A DNA stretch of 64,000 nucleotides from Halomonas sp. LR3S48 (GCF_025725665.1 NZ_CP107009.1:3782001-3846000), one strand, 5' to 3'; shown: positions 52,902 through 62,191, counted from the stretch's first letter. Translations and numbers: made by a program. Notes: generated by a model not told the origin, from the letters alone.

Positions 52902-55900
52902 TCAGCGCTCGAATTCCTCCAATTCTTTGGATATACCATAGACCTCTTGGGCCAGGAGGAGATCAATAATATTGAGACAGCGAGTACGGACGGCTGCTTC
53001 GTTGGTCTGACGATATGCTCTCAGCACGAGCTCAGCGACACTGTTTGCATGGCGATAGAGCCGATGCACCGGGTCGTCGCCAAGGGATTCCATGTTGGCA
53101 ATTACCGCTTCGCATGTGAGTAGGATCTCTTCCGCGATGTCCGCAGTTGAATGCTCCAGAGGCCACATGAGGTCATCGACATTGTCTCTGAACGCATTGC
53201 TATCCAAGAAGGTCCTAATGATGGGCTTCGCCTTCTCTAGGTCACGGCCCTCTGCTTTGCGGAAACACCTCGCGGCGGTGTCCCTAATCTCCCTGACCGG
53301 ATCATTGAAGAAGACGGGTAACTCCCTGTGCGTGAACGCTGCACACACGGGATTGAACAAATTGGCTTCCGCGACTTTGACGGCCCCCTTGCGCTGCGCT
53401 TCGTCCCCAGTTACACACCCGGCCACCATGTCGGCGGCTTCCGGATTGCTGAACTGGGCCAGGCAGACATGGCGCGCACCCGCTTCTCGAACGGCCGAAA
53501 GAGGAGAGTTGAGCATGCGCCTGAGCACAAGCCGTAGACGTTGGAAATGTCGGACGTTTGCGTAGTGCAGGAATCTGTCCACATGGTGGGTGGCAAGCAA
53601 ATAGTCATTGTCCGTATCGACCAAAGCGAGGAACAGATCGACAGCGCGAGCCTCGTCATGTTTGTAGAGGCCGAGAAGCGAGTGTGCCACCGTGGTACGG
53701 ACGATCACGGTGGGATCGTGGACCATCTTCTCTAAATACGGTATGAAGAACGGTACGCGAGCGGCCTTGTCGAGCAACAAAGCGCCGACCATTTCGGCAG
53801 CGGCGCCGCGGATGCTGTTAATGGCCGTAGTAAGAATATCGTGGGGACGGTTTTCTTCTTCGCTTCCGGAACTCCGCACTGTCAGGTCTTCGCTCTTGGG
53901 GTCGTCGGATTCCGTTGCACACCACCCCACTATGGCCAAGATGTCTTCAGGCAAATCATCGGCACTGAACTTGGCGATGGCATCACAAAGGTACCGATGG
54001 CCTGGCTTCTCGGGCAAAGCGAACACTCGCCGCACAACGGTGAGGACAGTATCCTGGTCCGCGTCGGATTCCTTTAGACCCCGCAAAAGCGCATGGTAAT
54101 AGTAGCCGTGTGTGTTGTCTGGGAACCGTTCCGAGAGTCTCGCGAAACGAATCGGGTCTCGCTTTATCTCTGATTCCAGCACGCCGGAGAGCTGGTGTGC
54201 GCCACCTTCCAAGAAGCTATGTGGTCGCCGGCGAGAGCCTTCATCGGTGTCATATGCCTGCAATGCCTTCAGCCAGTCGGCGTCCTTCATCCAAGGAACG
54301 GCTTCCGCCTTAATTGGCGAGCCAACCCAGCCGACCTTGCTTGCTATCGGTGGCTCGATCTTCATTTTCGGGAACTTCCGGTGCCACTCGCCGAGGCGCA
54401 CTTCCGTTCTGTGTCCCCTTCGGCCCACAGGCAAAGCAGGGAGCATGACTAACTGCCAATATCCCCTGCTCCTGAAGCCATATATGGTTTTTTCTCCATG
54501 CGGGAAATAATCCGTCATCACTGACTCGAGGAGTGCAAAGGCGTCATCCGAACAGTGAGTTGCGACATGCTCCACGAGTTCGCGAGCTGCCCAGTATGTA
54601 AAATCTCCTTCCCCACCCCATGACCAACCACATTCAAAGCGCTGGGGGTTGGCAAGCAGATACTCCACTGTGCTATCAGAAAACTCAGGCGGTGCATTGG
54701 ATAGTGCTCGCACGATCACGAAATTCACGCTGTCGTAGTCTCCGTAGGGACGGAGCTGATCAATGTATCGGGCATAGTCGGCAACGGAGCTCTTCGCAAG
54801 TGTCCTAAGTGAATCCACGATCCCCTTAAGGAGACTGTCCTCAATACTGGAGCACTCCTCACGATAGCCACGGAAATACCAGACACGGTCCATCGTGAGC
54901 TTACCGTCTCGGTCAAGTGCGGCGTTTTGGACAACCTCGAGGAACACCGGCAGAACTTGCGTCAGAAATATTGCTGGGGCTTTTTCCGCGATCTCCAAGA
55001 TAAGACGCTCGCCCGAGTTGCCGCTCGGGAAAAAGTCTCTCTTGATGTCTTCCACACAAGTATTGACGAGGGCTAGTCGCAGATATTGACTCAACGCTTC
55101 CGCTGCCCAGTCGGGCCGATTCTTGGGAAGGTCGTGCATACACATCCAGAAATCCTGGCATCGCTCGTCCGCGATAGCACCGACCGCGTGCATGCGCATG
55201 AAGAGATCGAATATCCTCCGGTCCGTTGAGAGTACGCGATGCCAGATGATATGGAGGATGTCCGCGTTCCATTTGTCGGATACCCCCACGTAGTGAGAAA
55301 GCAGGTCGACACACTCACCCGGGAATGTCTGGATGTGATTTCGGACCATCGTGAGTGCCCGGCCGCGCTCGTCGGAGTCGTCTGACGCTAGCCACGAAGC
55401 GATTAGCCCCTTCTCCTGGAGAAATGGGAACCAGGGGGACGCTACCCACAGTGCTCGCCATACTTCACGGATCAGCGAGGGGTTGCCGGACGCAAAGACG
55501 TCCTGGAAAAGCTGCCACAGTTCGGGCGTGGCGCACTCGATTTTCGAGGCCACTTCTAGCGCGCACCGGCGAAGATGGAAACGGATCGATGGGTCCAGAA
55601 TGACGCGCCGCAACTCGCGGACGAAGCCGACGTGGTCCATTGCGTGAGTATGGAGAAGAATCTGGCGCAGTGGTGCGCGCTTGAAGAGCCCTTGCTCGCC
55701 TTCCTTCAGGTACTGGATGAGATCGCCACCTCTGGTCGCAAAGCGGCGCGCAAAAACGTAGTCAAAGAAGCCCTCGTGGAAGAATCCCACCCGGCCACGA
55801 TCGAGAACGAGGACATTCTCGGATTCCATGGCACGCACAGTGCGATGGTAGTCGTCCAGCACTGCGGCTTCCGGCGCGAAAAGTGTCTGACGTTCCGTCA

Positions 55901-57467
55901 TCTTGTCACAGAGGCTGTCAAGGACAGACGTCCAGTGGTTCTCACCGGGGCCAGCACGAGAAGACACGGCCTCGCGCTTCAACTCCCAATATGCGGAGAA
56001 GAGCTCGACAGAGGTGGCGAAGGCAAAGGGCGCATCCTTGAATGCCTGTATGACCTCTGCGAACAGCGCCAAGTGTAGCGGAAGCCGTAGCAACTCGATT
56101 TGTCGGTCGCTGTAATCGGATGACCTGCACCCGAGCTGCTCAAATACCCCCATTACGCCTTCGGGGGTAAAAGACTTCACGCTGACTTCTTGAGCCAGCC
56201 CATCCTCAGAGATCAGCTCACGCAGTCGGCTATCTTTCTCGATGTCAAAACGACGGCACGCGAGCAGAAGGCTCATGTTGGGGAACGCAGCAGCCTGGCA
56301 GATGATCTCGTGGACACAGTGGAAGAACTCCGGGTTCCGGCCGGACACCAAGCTCACGGCATCCAGCTGATCGACGATTAGAACGCACCGACGCCCTCGG
56401 GCGACGCCCGCCAGGACCTCAGCCGGCGTTGAGGGCAAGCCGAGCTGTGACGACACATTGCTCGGCAGGTCTGTCGGCTCCAGACGATCCACCCGGAAGT
56501 AGAGGTGCGGGGTGCCCTCCAACCTGAGCTGATGTATGGCCTGCCCGAGCACGCATGTTTTGCCGATTCCAGCCTCACCAGAGACGAGAGCGGAGGTCTT
56601 CCGTCCGTCGCCTTTCATGATGTCCATGACTTTGGCGACTTCTTCGCGAGGGAGTGTGATGCCGCTACCGATGCCCTTGATCATGGATGTATACCGAGCG
56701 TTCAGCTCGTCCAAGGCTGCAAGGACCGACGCGTCGGAGGCATAGTCGACGCGTTTGTGGCCGAGCCCTTCGACGTAGGACCAGAAGCCATCGGCGTAGA
56801 GAGTGGCGTGGATATTCTCGAGAACCATGTCGCACAGCGTGTGGCGGACCGTAGCTGGATCGGACCGGACCAGTGTGCGCAGCTTCGTTTCCACCATCTC
56901 GGTGAGGGTTTCCTCATCCAAGGTACGGATGCAGATGCGCTTCAGGTGCTCATACGCAATGCGTTCATGGACTGATTCGAGATCCTCTGCCGAAGCCGTG
57001 GAGTCCCTGTCGGCTTCCTCCTGGATCAAGTCGTACCATTCACCGCGGATATCAGCCCACGCCTTGACCTTATGTCCCTTGAAGAAGTGCTCCCGGAATT
57101 CGGCGAGCGATTCGGCGCGGCGCGCATCATCAATAAGTGTTGCCAGTATCCCTGCACTAGTTGTGGAAACGAAGTGATAGCGACAGTTCGGATCACGGGT
57201 CTTGAGAAAAGCATGACGAAGGACATTTTTCTCCCCCAGCTCCCTGATGCTCCAGTCACCAGGCCGAGCATGCTGACGTTTAACCTGGTGATACTCGATT
57301 ACTTCCCCCTTATGCAGCGAAAACTCGGTGCCATCCCCCTCCGCGCCGAGTGGCTCAAGTCGGATAAAGTCGGCCTCCTCAGCCATCACCTGGGCGATGC
57401 AGTAGGCCGTCCACTTCCCCTCAAAGCGGTTGCCATATTTATCGCTTGGACCACCCGGTAACGGCAT
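52902..57467 (-). CDS. STAND NTPase with N-terminal Cap4-like nuclease domain, Avs-type antiviral candidate
   Basis: A 1521-residue three-part protein. Residues 1-160 resemble the PD-(D/E)xK nuclease group of Cap4/DUF4297 type: KYGNRFEGKWTAYCIAQVM, GDGTEF with D45, and EYHQVKRQ giving the QxK pair Q61 and K63, then DWSIREL. A STAND ATPase follows with Walker A GEAGIGKT (297-304), Walker B VLIVDQLDA (362-370) and a winged-helix-like end with FFHEGFFDYVFARRF. The remaining 900 residues are helical, HEAT-like near the C-terminus (PTVIVRTTVAHSLLGLY, SAVREAGARHVCLAQ, PVREIRDTAARCF). The layout matches Avs proteins, which sense phage proteins and degrade DNA. GAGG precedes the ATG at 57467. Antiviral action is inferred. 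Confidence 0.82.
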   Translation of the reverse strand: MPLPGGPSDKYGNRFEGKWTAYCIAQVMAEEADFIRLEPLGAEGDGTEFSLHKGEVIEYHQVKRQHARPGDWSIRELGEKNVLRHAFLKTRDPNCRYHFVSTTSAGILATLIDDARRAESLAEFREHFFKGHKVKAWADIRGEWYDLIQEEADRDSTASAEDLESVHERIAYEHLKRICIRTLDEETLTEMVETKLRTLVRSDPATVRHTLCDMVLENIHATLYADGFWSYVEGLGHKRVDYASDASVLAALDELNARYTSMIKGIGSGITLPREEVAKVMDIMKGDGRKTSALVSGEAGIGKTCVLGQAIHQLRLEGTPHLYFRVDRLEPTDLPSNVSSQLGLPSTPAEVLAGVARGRRCVLIVDQLDAVSLVSGRNPEFFHCVHEIICQAAAFPNMSLLLACRRFDIEKDSRLRELISEDGLAQEVSVKSFTPEGVMGVFEQLGCRSSDYSDRQIELLRLPLHLALFAEVIQAFKDAPFAFATSVELFSAYWELKREAVSSRAGPGENHWTSVLDSLCDKMTERQTLFAPEAAVLDDYHRTVRAMESENVLVLDRGRVGFFHEGFFDYVFARRFATRGGDLIQYLKEGEQGLFKRAPLRQILLHTHAMDHVGFVRELRRVILDPSIRFHLRRCALEVASKIECATPELWQLFQDVFASGNPSLIREVWRALWVASPWFPFLQEKGLIASWLASDDSDERGRALTMVRNHIQTFPGECVDLLSHYVGVSDKWNADILHIIWHRVLSTDRRIFDLFMRMHAVGAIADERCQDFWMCMHDLPKNRPDWAAEALSQYLRLALVNTCVEDIKRDFFPSGNSGERLILEIAEKAPAIFLTQVLPVFLEVVQNAALDRDGKLTMDRVWYFRGYREECSSIEDSLLKGIVDSLRTLAKSSVADYARYIDQLRPYGDYDSVNFVIVRALSNAPPEFSDSTVEYLLANPQRFECGWSWGGEGDFTYWAARELVEHVATHCSDDAFALLESVMTDYFPHGEKTIYGFRSRGYWQLVMLPALPVGRRGHRTEVRLGEWHRKFPKMKIEPPIASKVGWVGSPIKAEAVPWMKDADWLKALQAYDTDEGSRRRPHSFLEGGAHQLSGVLESEIKRDPIRFARLSERFPDNTHGYYYHALLRGLKESDADQDTVLTVVRRVFALPEKPGHRYLCDAIAKFSADDLPEDILAIVGWCATESDDPKSEDLTVRSSGSEEENRPHDILTTAINSIRGAAAEMVGALLLDKAARVPFFIPYLEKMVHDPTVIVRTTVAHSLLGLYKHDEARAVDLFLALVDTDNDYLLATHHVDRFLHYANVRHFQRLRLVLRRMLNSPLSAVREAGARHVCLAQFSNPEAADMVAGCVTGDEAQRKGAVKVAEANLFNPVCAAFTHRELPVFFNDPVREIRDTAARCFRKAEGRDLEKAKPIIRTFLDSNAFRDNVDDLMWPLEHSTADIAEEILLTCEAVIANMESLGDDPVHRLYRHANSVAELVLRAYRQTNEAAVRTRCLNIIDLLLAQEVYGISKELEEFER

Positions 57468-57706
57468 TTCACTACCTCATCTTTCCACTCTCAGTTGTTC
57501 CGCCACAAGCTTCTGGGATCACTGGCATTGCCGCACATTCTATTACAAAACAGTTAGTTATGATAATCACATGCAATATTCTAAGCGAACGATGTCTGCC
57601 AGCAGCAAGCGCCGTCTGCTGTCTACGGTTTATGCCGTTACGTTTCAGCCTACCACTGAAAAATCGTTTTCCTAATGACAGGAATCAACGCAGCCCTACG
57701 AAAGGG

Positions 57707-58567
57707 TCAGCTTTTCGGCACAGGAAACCTCACCTCCTCCACCCTCACCCGAAAGAACGGTAAGTACGCCTCGGTGCCGAAGTGGTTGCCCGCCTCGACC
57801 TGGGTGGGCAGGGTGAAGCCTTCGAAGTTTTGGAAGTCGCCCAGGTAGCCGCCGAAGGGCTGGAGCCGCCACGCCTTCTCGGGGTTGGCATTGCTCCAGC
57901 GTTGGAACTGTACCCAGCGCGGTTGGCCGTTTTCGGCCACGGCGATCTCGATGGCTTGTTCCAGGGTGCCGTGGGTGATGATCGCGCGTGCCAGGTTGGG
58001 CTCGCCGGTCTCTTCCCAGCATGCGCCGTGCTGGGGCAGCAGCGCTGCCGGGGCCCAGAAGGCGGCTTCCGCCACCGCTCGCCCGAACGAGGCGCGCAGG
58101 TGGTTTTCGTCGCCCCCGGCTCTGGCGACGGGTAGCGTGGCGTTGAGCCAGAAGCGCGTCCAGGAGCGGCCGTTCGCCATGCCGTCCGAGCCGCTCATCT
58201 GCATGAGGCCGGCGCCGGCCCGCTCGAGCCGCCAGATGAAACCATGCGGTGGAGCGAGTATCTGCCGTGCCCGCATGGGGCGATAGCCGGGAGCCTCCTT
58301 GGTGCCGAGGCCGATCTCGCCACTCATATGGATTTCGCTGACGAGATGAAGCGGCGTGCCCGGGGCGATGGTGTAGAGGAAGTAGCGCCGGGCGGCGTCG
58401 GGCAAGCCTTCCACCATGGCGGGGTCGAACGCTTCTACGCTGGCAGGTGCCTGGGATTGCAGCCAGGTCCAGGCCTTTTCCATGGCGCTGTTGTCAGTCA
58501 GGCGCCAGGCCTGCATGGCCAGTACAGCTGCTACCAGCAGGACAACGACTACTCCCAGGTACGCCAT
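57707..58567 (-). CDS. Membrane-anchored conserved hypothetical protein (DUF6544/DUF6920-like)
   Basis: A 286-residue protein with an N-terminal membrane anchor (about 2-20, MAYLGVVVVLLVAAVLAM) and a large extracytoplasmic domain. Features are PDAARRYFLYTIAPGTPL, RPMRARQILAPPHGFIWRLE, WTRFWL and PTQVEAGNHFGTEAYLPFFRVRVEEVRF. This pattern recalls a DUF family of lipoprotein-like beta-rich proteins of unknown role; the DUF number is from memory. AGGAGA precedes the ATG at 58567. Confidence 0.65.
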   Translation of the reverse strand: MAYLGVVVVLLVAAVLAMQAWRLTDNSAMEKAWTWLQSQAPASVEAFDPAMVEGLPDAARRYFLYTIAPGTPLHLVSEIHMSGEIGLGTKEAPGYRPMRARQILAPPHGFIWRLERAGAGLMQMSGSDGMANGRSWTRFWLNATLPVARAGGDENHLRASFGRAVAEAAFWAPAALLPQHGACWEETGEPNLARAIITHGTLEQAIEIAVAENGQPRWVQFQRWSNANPEKAWRLQPFGGYLGDFQNFEGFTLPTQVEAGNHFGTEAYLPFFRVRVEEVRFPVPKS

Positions 58568-58704
58568 GCATATTCTCCTGCGCTCCACCCTGTCGCCAAT
58601 TCCTCAAGTCGCGCTTTGCAGCTACTGAGCCGATGGCGCTGGGCAACGTGCAATGCGGCTGGCAGCCGAAGGCAGCTACTATATAGCTGCCTCTACCCTG
58701 TCCC

Positions 58705-59007
58705 TCATTTGAACCAGTCTTGCTCGAACCGGCCGTTCTGTAACCGGTACATCGACAGCCCGTACTTCAGCTCATTTCCCGATCCGTCTTTCACGAACCC
58801 TTTCTGCTTCCCCAGCGAATGGAAAAAAGCATCAAACAGCAAGAGCGCGCCATCGATGAACCACCAGAGGAGGAAGCCCCCGAGGGTCACGCCTTTGAGA
58901 ATTCCCGTTACCCACTTCCCCAAATAGAATCTATCGATCCCGAAGAAGCCTAGGAACATGGCAAGCAGCAGGGCGACGATTCTGTTCTTTTGCTTGGGCT
59001 CTATCAC
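58705..59007 (-). CDS. TM2-domain membrane protein
   Basis: A 100-residue protein with two hydrophobic hairpin spans (about 9-27 and 35-58) and the TM2 hallmarks ALLLAMFLGFFGIDRFYLGKW and LWWFIDGALLL. It starts at a GTG with AAGGAT seven bases upstream. TM2 proteins are common in bacteria but their role is unclear. Confidence 0.88.
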   Translation of the reverse strand: MIEPKQKNRIVALLLAMFLGFFGIDRFYLGKWVTGILKGVTLGGFLLWWFIDGALLLFDAFFHSLGKQKGFVKDGSGNELKYGLSMYRLQNGRFEQDWFK

Positions 59008-59088
59008 TTAGCATCCTTACTCTGTTGTCGTGCTTCCTGGCGTAGGAGCAATGGGCGGAGCATTTTAGCAGTGCTTCGCTTTGCTGAT

Positions 59089-59487
59089 TCAATGGGCAAA
59101 CTGGGGAAACCTGGGCAACTCATCGGCCAGTTCGAACCACTCGGCCTTGGACGAGACCCAGGCATGGTAGCGCTTGCCGGGCGATATCAGCGTATCCAGG
59201 GTGCCCAGTCGCAGCCGCTTGGCGTCGGGCAGATCGTCGCGGGCGCTGTAGAGCGGGCTGCCGCACTCGGCGCAGAACACCCGCGCCTTGTTCGGCGTGG
59301 CGCGGTACTCCTTGAGGTATTCCGCGCCCTGGGTGATGCGAAAGTCGGCCGAGCGGATGGGCGCCACGGCGGCGAAAGCGGAGCCCTGGGCCTTCCGGCA
59401 CTGCTGGCAGTGGCACATCGAGACTTCATCGATCTCGCCGCGGTATTCGTATTTCACTTTCCCGCACAGGCAGCTTCCCTGGTGCAT
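59089..59487 (-). CDS. GFA/CENP-V-family zinc protein
   Basis: A 132-residue protein with the GFA zinc motifs GSCLCGKVKY, MCHCQQCRK and FCAECGSPLY. The family was named for a glutathione-dependent formaldehyde-activating enzyme, but most members have no proven reaction. It is divergent from the DsbA-like gene; both would touch thiol chemistry, which is only a loose link. Confidence 0.9.
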   Translation of the reverse strand: MHQGSCLCGKVKYEYRGEIDEVSMCHCQQCRKAQGSAFAAVAPIRSADFRITQGAEYLKEYRATPNKARVFCAECGSPLYSARDDLPDAKRLRLGTLDTLISPGKRYHAWVSSKAEWFELADELPRFPQFAH

Positions 59488-59572
59488 CGGCGTCTCTCCC
59501 CGGTGGCTTTCGGTTACGATACCCCTTTCGGCATCCGATGGCTGAAACCAGCGTCAAGCATAACCTGGAGAT

Positions 59573-59597
59573 GGTAGGGTTCGAGGGAATCCTACCC
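59573..59597 (+). promoter_or_regulatory. Hairpin in the leader of the DsbA-family gene
   Basis: GGTAGG (59573-59578) pairs with CCTACC (59591-59596), and the pairing extends inward over GTTC/GGAAT with one mismatch. It ends 16 bases before the preferred ATG at 59613, so it could occlude or shape initiation. Function is unproved. Confidence 0.35.
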
Positions 59598-59612
59598 AAT
59601 GGCTCAGCAACC

Positions 59613-60254
59613 ATGCCCCACGTCGACATCACCGTGATCTCCGATGCCATCTGTCCATGGTGCTTCATCGGCAAACGCCACCTCGACCTCGCCTTGGCCG
59701 AACTGCCCGAGGGAATCAGCGTATCGGTGGCCTGGCACCCCTTCGAGCTCAACCCCGACATGCCCGCCGAGGGCCTGTCGCGGCGTGACTACCGCACCGC
59801 CAAGTTCGGCTCCTGGGAGCGCTCCCAGTCTCTCGATGCCCAGGTAGAGGCCGCTGCCGCCCAGGCCGGCATCGAGATTCACCACGAACGCATGACACGA
59901 ACGCCCAACACCTTCGACGCCCACCGGCTGATCTGGCTCGCCGGGGAACATGGCGTTCAGTCGGCGGTGGTCGACGCGCTCTTCCGGCGCTACTTCGTCG
60001 AGGGCGAGGACATCGGTGACAGCGCGGTACTGGCCAACGCCGCCCGAGACGGCGGGCTAGCGGACATCGACATCCCCGCCTTTCTCGCCAGCGACCAGGG
60101 CCGGGCAGAGGTCAGAGTCGGCCTTGAAGAGGCGCGGCGCCTGGGAGTGAGCGGTGTGCCCACCTTCATCATCAACGGCACCACCGGCCTGTCGGGCGCC
60201 CAGCCGCCCGAGGCGCTGCGCCAGGCGATCCTCGAGTCGACCGGCAGGGGTTAA
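59613..60254 (+). CDS. DsbA-family oxidoreductase, FrnE-like
   Basis: A 213-residue cytoplasmic thioredoxin-fold protein with redox motif CPWC at 14-17 (SDAICPWCFIGKRHL), WHPFELNPDMP, NTFDAHRLIWLAGEHG and the cis-proline segment GVSGVPTFIING. FrnE proteins are disulfide isomerase-like and tied to oxidative-stress tolerance. The ATG at 59613 is preferred because homology begins MPHVDITVISD, although its Shine-Dalgarno is weak. An in-frame ATG at 59538 would add 25 residues. Confidence 0.9.
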   Translation: MPHVDITVISDAICPWCFIGKRHLDLALAELPEGISVSVAWHPFELNPDMPAEGLSRRDYRTAKFGSWERSQSLDAQVEAAAAQAGIEIHHERMTRTPNTFDAHRLIWLAGEHGVQSAVVDALFRRYFVEGEDIGDSAVLANAARDGGLADIDIPAFLASDQGRAEVRVGLEEARRLGVSGVPTFIINGTTGLSGAQPPEALRQAILESTGRG

Positions 60255-60311
60255 GAGTGTCACCTCAGCCATACCAGGCATCAGGGTACCGGAAACCGGG
60301 CTTCGAAGGCT

Positions 60312-60377
60312 TCCAGCCACCGCCTGGGCGCCGCGGATGTCCTCGGGATGGTCGTGGGTGACCTCGGCGATCCTGCC
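60312..60377 (-). pseudogene. Short remnant resembling ADP-ribosylglycohydrolase
   Basis: On the minus strand these bases read GRIAEVTHDHPEDIRGAQAV followed by AG. This closely resembles the THxHPExIxGAQAxA helix of ADP-ribosylglycohydrolases. Nothing upstream or downstream continues the family, and the frame runs into unrelated sequence. It lies in the convergent gap between the DsbA-like and MFS genes. The match is short, so confidence is moderate. Confidence 0.5.
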
Positions 60378-60406
60378 CTTGCCTCCATTGCCTTCTGTTC
60401 CTCGCT

Positions 60407-61648
60407 TCAGGACTGAGGCATGGGGTCCGGCATGTACCGCCGGGTAGCCGCCCAGAACACCAGTGCCAATAGACTGACCGCCGCACCCAATGCACAGACG
60501 CCTTGCCAGCCGGCATGGGCGTAGGTAGCTGTCGTGCCGATCGCACCCAGCCCACTGCCGACCGCATAGAACAGCATGTAGAGGCCGATCAATCGGCTGT
60601 GCGCCTCCGGCCGGGTTCGGAGGATCATGCTCTGGTTGGTCACGTGCAGCGCCTGCCCGCCGAGGTCCAGCAGCACGATTCCGATCACCAGTGCCCACAG
60701 CGACCACTCCATCAGGGACAAGGGCCACCAGGCCAGCAGCAGTACCACCAGCGCAGCGGCGCTGCTGCGTTGGCCGAAACCCCGGTCTTCCCACCGCCCA
60801 GCATGCGCAGCGGCCAGCGCACCCACCACGCCGACCAACCCAAAGGCGCCGATGACGGTATTCGAGAACTCGTAGGGCGGCACGCTCAACGGCAGCACCA
60901 GTGCACTCCAGAAGATATTGAAGGCCGCGAACATCAGCAGCGCGAGCACGCCACGAATTTGCAGCGCCCGTTCTTCACGTAGCAGTTCAAGCAGCGAGAA
61001 AATCAGACGTGAATAGCGCATGTTGCCAGGTGCGGCAGCAAGCGCTGGCAGCCTCCGCCAGAGCGGTACCGCGAGTGCCAGCATCAACGCGGCGGCAAAG
61101 AAGTACACGCTACGCCAGCCGGCCAGGTCGCTGACGCCGCCCGCGAACACGCGGGCCAACAACAGGCCGATGAACACGCCGCCTTGTGCCGCGCCGACCA
61201 CACGGCCCTGCTCGTGGGGCGCGGCGGCGCTGGCCGCATAGGCAATCAGCCCCTGCGTCATCGCCGTTCCCAGCAGGCCGACGGCGAGCATGCCAACCAG
61301 CAGCACCGCGGTGGATTGCGCCAATCCTACAGCGCTCAGCGCGACCACCAGAGCCAGCAACTGCACGGCCATGAGGCGGCGGCGATCCACAAGATCTCCC
61401 AGCGGCACGAGCAGGAGCAAGGCCAGGGCACATCCGACCTGCGTCGCCGTGATCACCCCGCCGACGGCCGCGTGGCTGATACGGAACTCCAGGGCCAGCG
61501 CATCCAGCAGTGGCTGCGCGTAATAGACATTGGCAACGCTCAAGCCACTGGTAGCGGAAAACAGCAGTACCAAGGCGCGCGGCATGTCCGCATGCGGCAC
61601 GGGCGCACTGTCAGGGCACAGCGATGCAGTCGAAGCCTTCATGAGCAT
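60407..61648 (-). CDS. MFS exporter, arabinose-efflux/YnfM-like
   Basis: A 413-residue transporter with twelve predicted spans. The opening SATSGLSVANVYYAQPLLDALALEF and the loop motif LGDLVDRRRLM after the second span mark the drug/sugar-efflux group of the major facilitator superfamily. Three starts (GTG 61651, ATG 61648, ATG 61642) are close together and none has a strong binding site. It diverges from an HxlR regulator, which commonly controls such exporters in answer to electrophiles or quinones. Confidence 0.9.
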   Translation of the reverse strand: MLMKASTASLCPDSAPVPHADMPRALVLLFSATSGLSVANVYYAQPLLDALALEFRISHAAVGGVITATQVGCALALLLLVPLGDLVDRRRLMAVQLLALVVALSAVGLAQSTAVLLVGMLAVGLLGTAMTQGLIAYAASAAAPHEQGRVVGAAQGGVFIGLLLARVFAGGVSDLAGWRSVYFFAAALMLALAVPLWRRLPALAAAPGNMRYSRLIFSLLELLREERALQIRGVLALLMFAAFNIFWSALVLPLSVPPYEFSNTVIGAFGLVGVVGALAAAHAGRWEDRGFGQRSSAAALVVLLLAWWPLSLMEWSLWALVIGIVLLDLGGQALHVTNQSMILRTRPEAHSRLIGLYMLFYAVGSGLGAIGTTATYAHAGWQGVCALGAAVSLLALVFWAATRRYMPDPMPQS

Positions 61649-61661
61649 CACTCATCAATCT

Positions 61662-61707
61662 AGTTTTAAATTGAAACCGATTGAATGCTGAATCAGCGAG
61701 TTTTAAA
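61662..61707. promoter_or_regulatory. Candidate HxlR operators: direct repeat AGTTTTAAA
   Basis: AGTTTTAAA occurs at 61662-61670 and 61699-61707 in the 96-base gap between the divergent exporter and regulator genes. Each copy is followed by A/T and a GAAAC- or GCAAC-like tail. The position suits control of both promoters. Confidence 0.45.
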
Positions 61708-61744
61708 ATGCAACTACATTGCTCATAAAATCGAAGGGGGCTCC

Positions 61745-62191
61745 ATGGCTCGTCGCAAGTCTGCGAATGACGGACCCTGCCCGGTGGGACGCTCCGTCGA
61801 TGTGATCGGTGATCGGTGGTCACTGCTTATCGTGCGGGATGCTTTTGATGGCACGAACCGCTTCGGCGACTTCCAGCGCAGCCTGGGTGTTGCACGCAAC
61901 ATATTGTCCAACCGCCTTCGTCAGTTGGTCGAAGCGGGCATCCTGGAAACCCGACCCGCGTCGGATGGCACCGCCTACAAGGAGTACGTGCTGACGGAAC
62001 GGGGTGAAAGCCTGTTTCCCGTCGTAGTGGCTTTACGCCAGTGGGGGGAGCGAAATCTGTTTGCGCGGGGTGAGCGACACTCTCGATTGGTCGACAAGAA
62101 AACAGGCGAGCCTATCCCTTTCATGGCACCCCAGGCCGGCAACGGCGATGAGTTGTTGCCCAGCGAAGCCGAGGTGCGGAAACTGAGATAG
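61745..62191 (+). CDS. HxlR-family transcriptional regulator
   Basis: A 148-residue winged-helix protein with the HxlR core CPVGRSVDVIGDRWSLLIVRDAFDGTNRFGDFQRSLGVARNILSNRLRQLVEAGIL. A cysteine stands just ahead of the HTH (DGPCPVG), the usual redox-sensing position. GAAGGGGG precedes the ATG at 61745. It is divergent from the MFS exporter, its likely target. Confidence 0.92.
   Translation: MARRKSANDGPCPVGRSVDVIGDRWSLLIVRDAFDGTNRFGDFQRSLGVARNILSNRLRQLVEAGILETRPASDGTAYKEYVLTERGESLFPVVVALRQWGERNLFARGERHSRLVDKKTGEPIPFMAPQAGNGDELLPSEAEVRKLR

Larger units (their letters stand above)
51834..57706. other. AT-richer putative defence island
   Basis: From just after the recD remnant to the stop of the 57707 gene, the base composition is visibly lower in GC than on either side, most clearly in the membrane-protein gene and the gaps at 51834-51933, 52699-52901 and 57468-57706. 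It holds two minus-strand genes, a membrane protein and a STAND NTPase. No integrase, transposase or direct-repeat boundary is seen; the left edge coincides with the duplicated recD tail. Confidence 0.6.

Noticed and set aside
52709..52966. An 85-codon minus-strand frame upstream of the membrane protein
   Set aside because: It overlaps the 3' end of the STAND gene, has no domain and no clear ribosome binding site.
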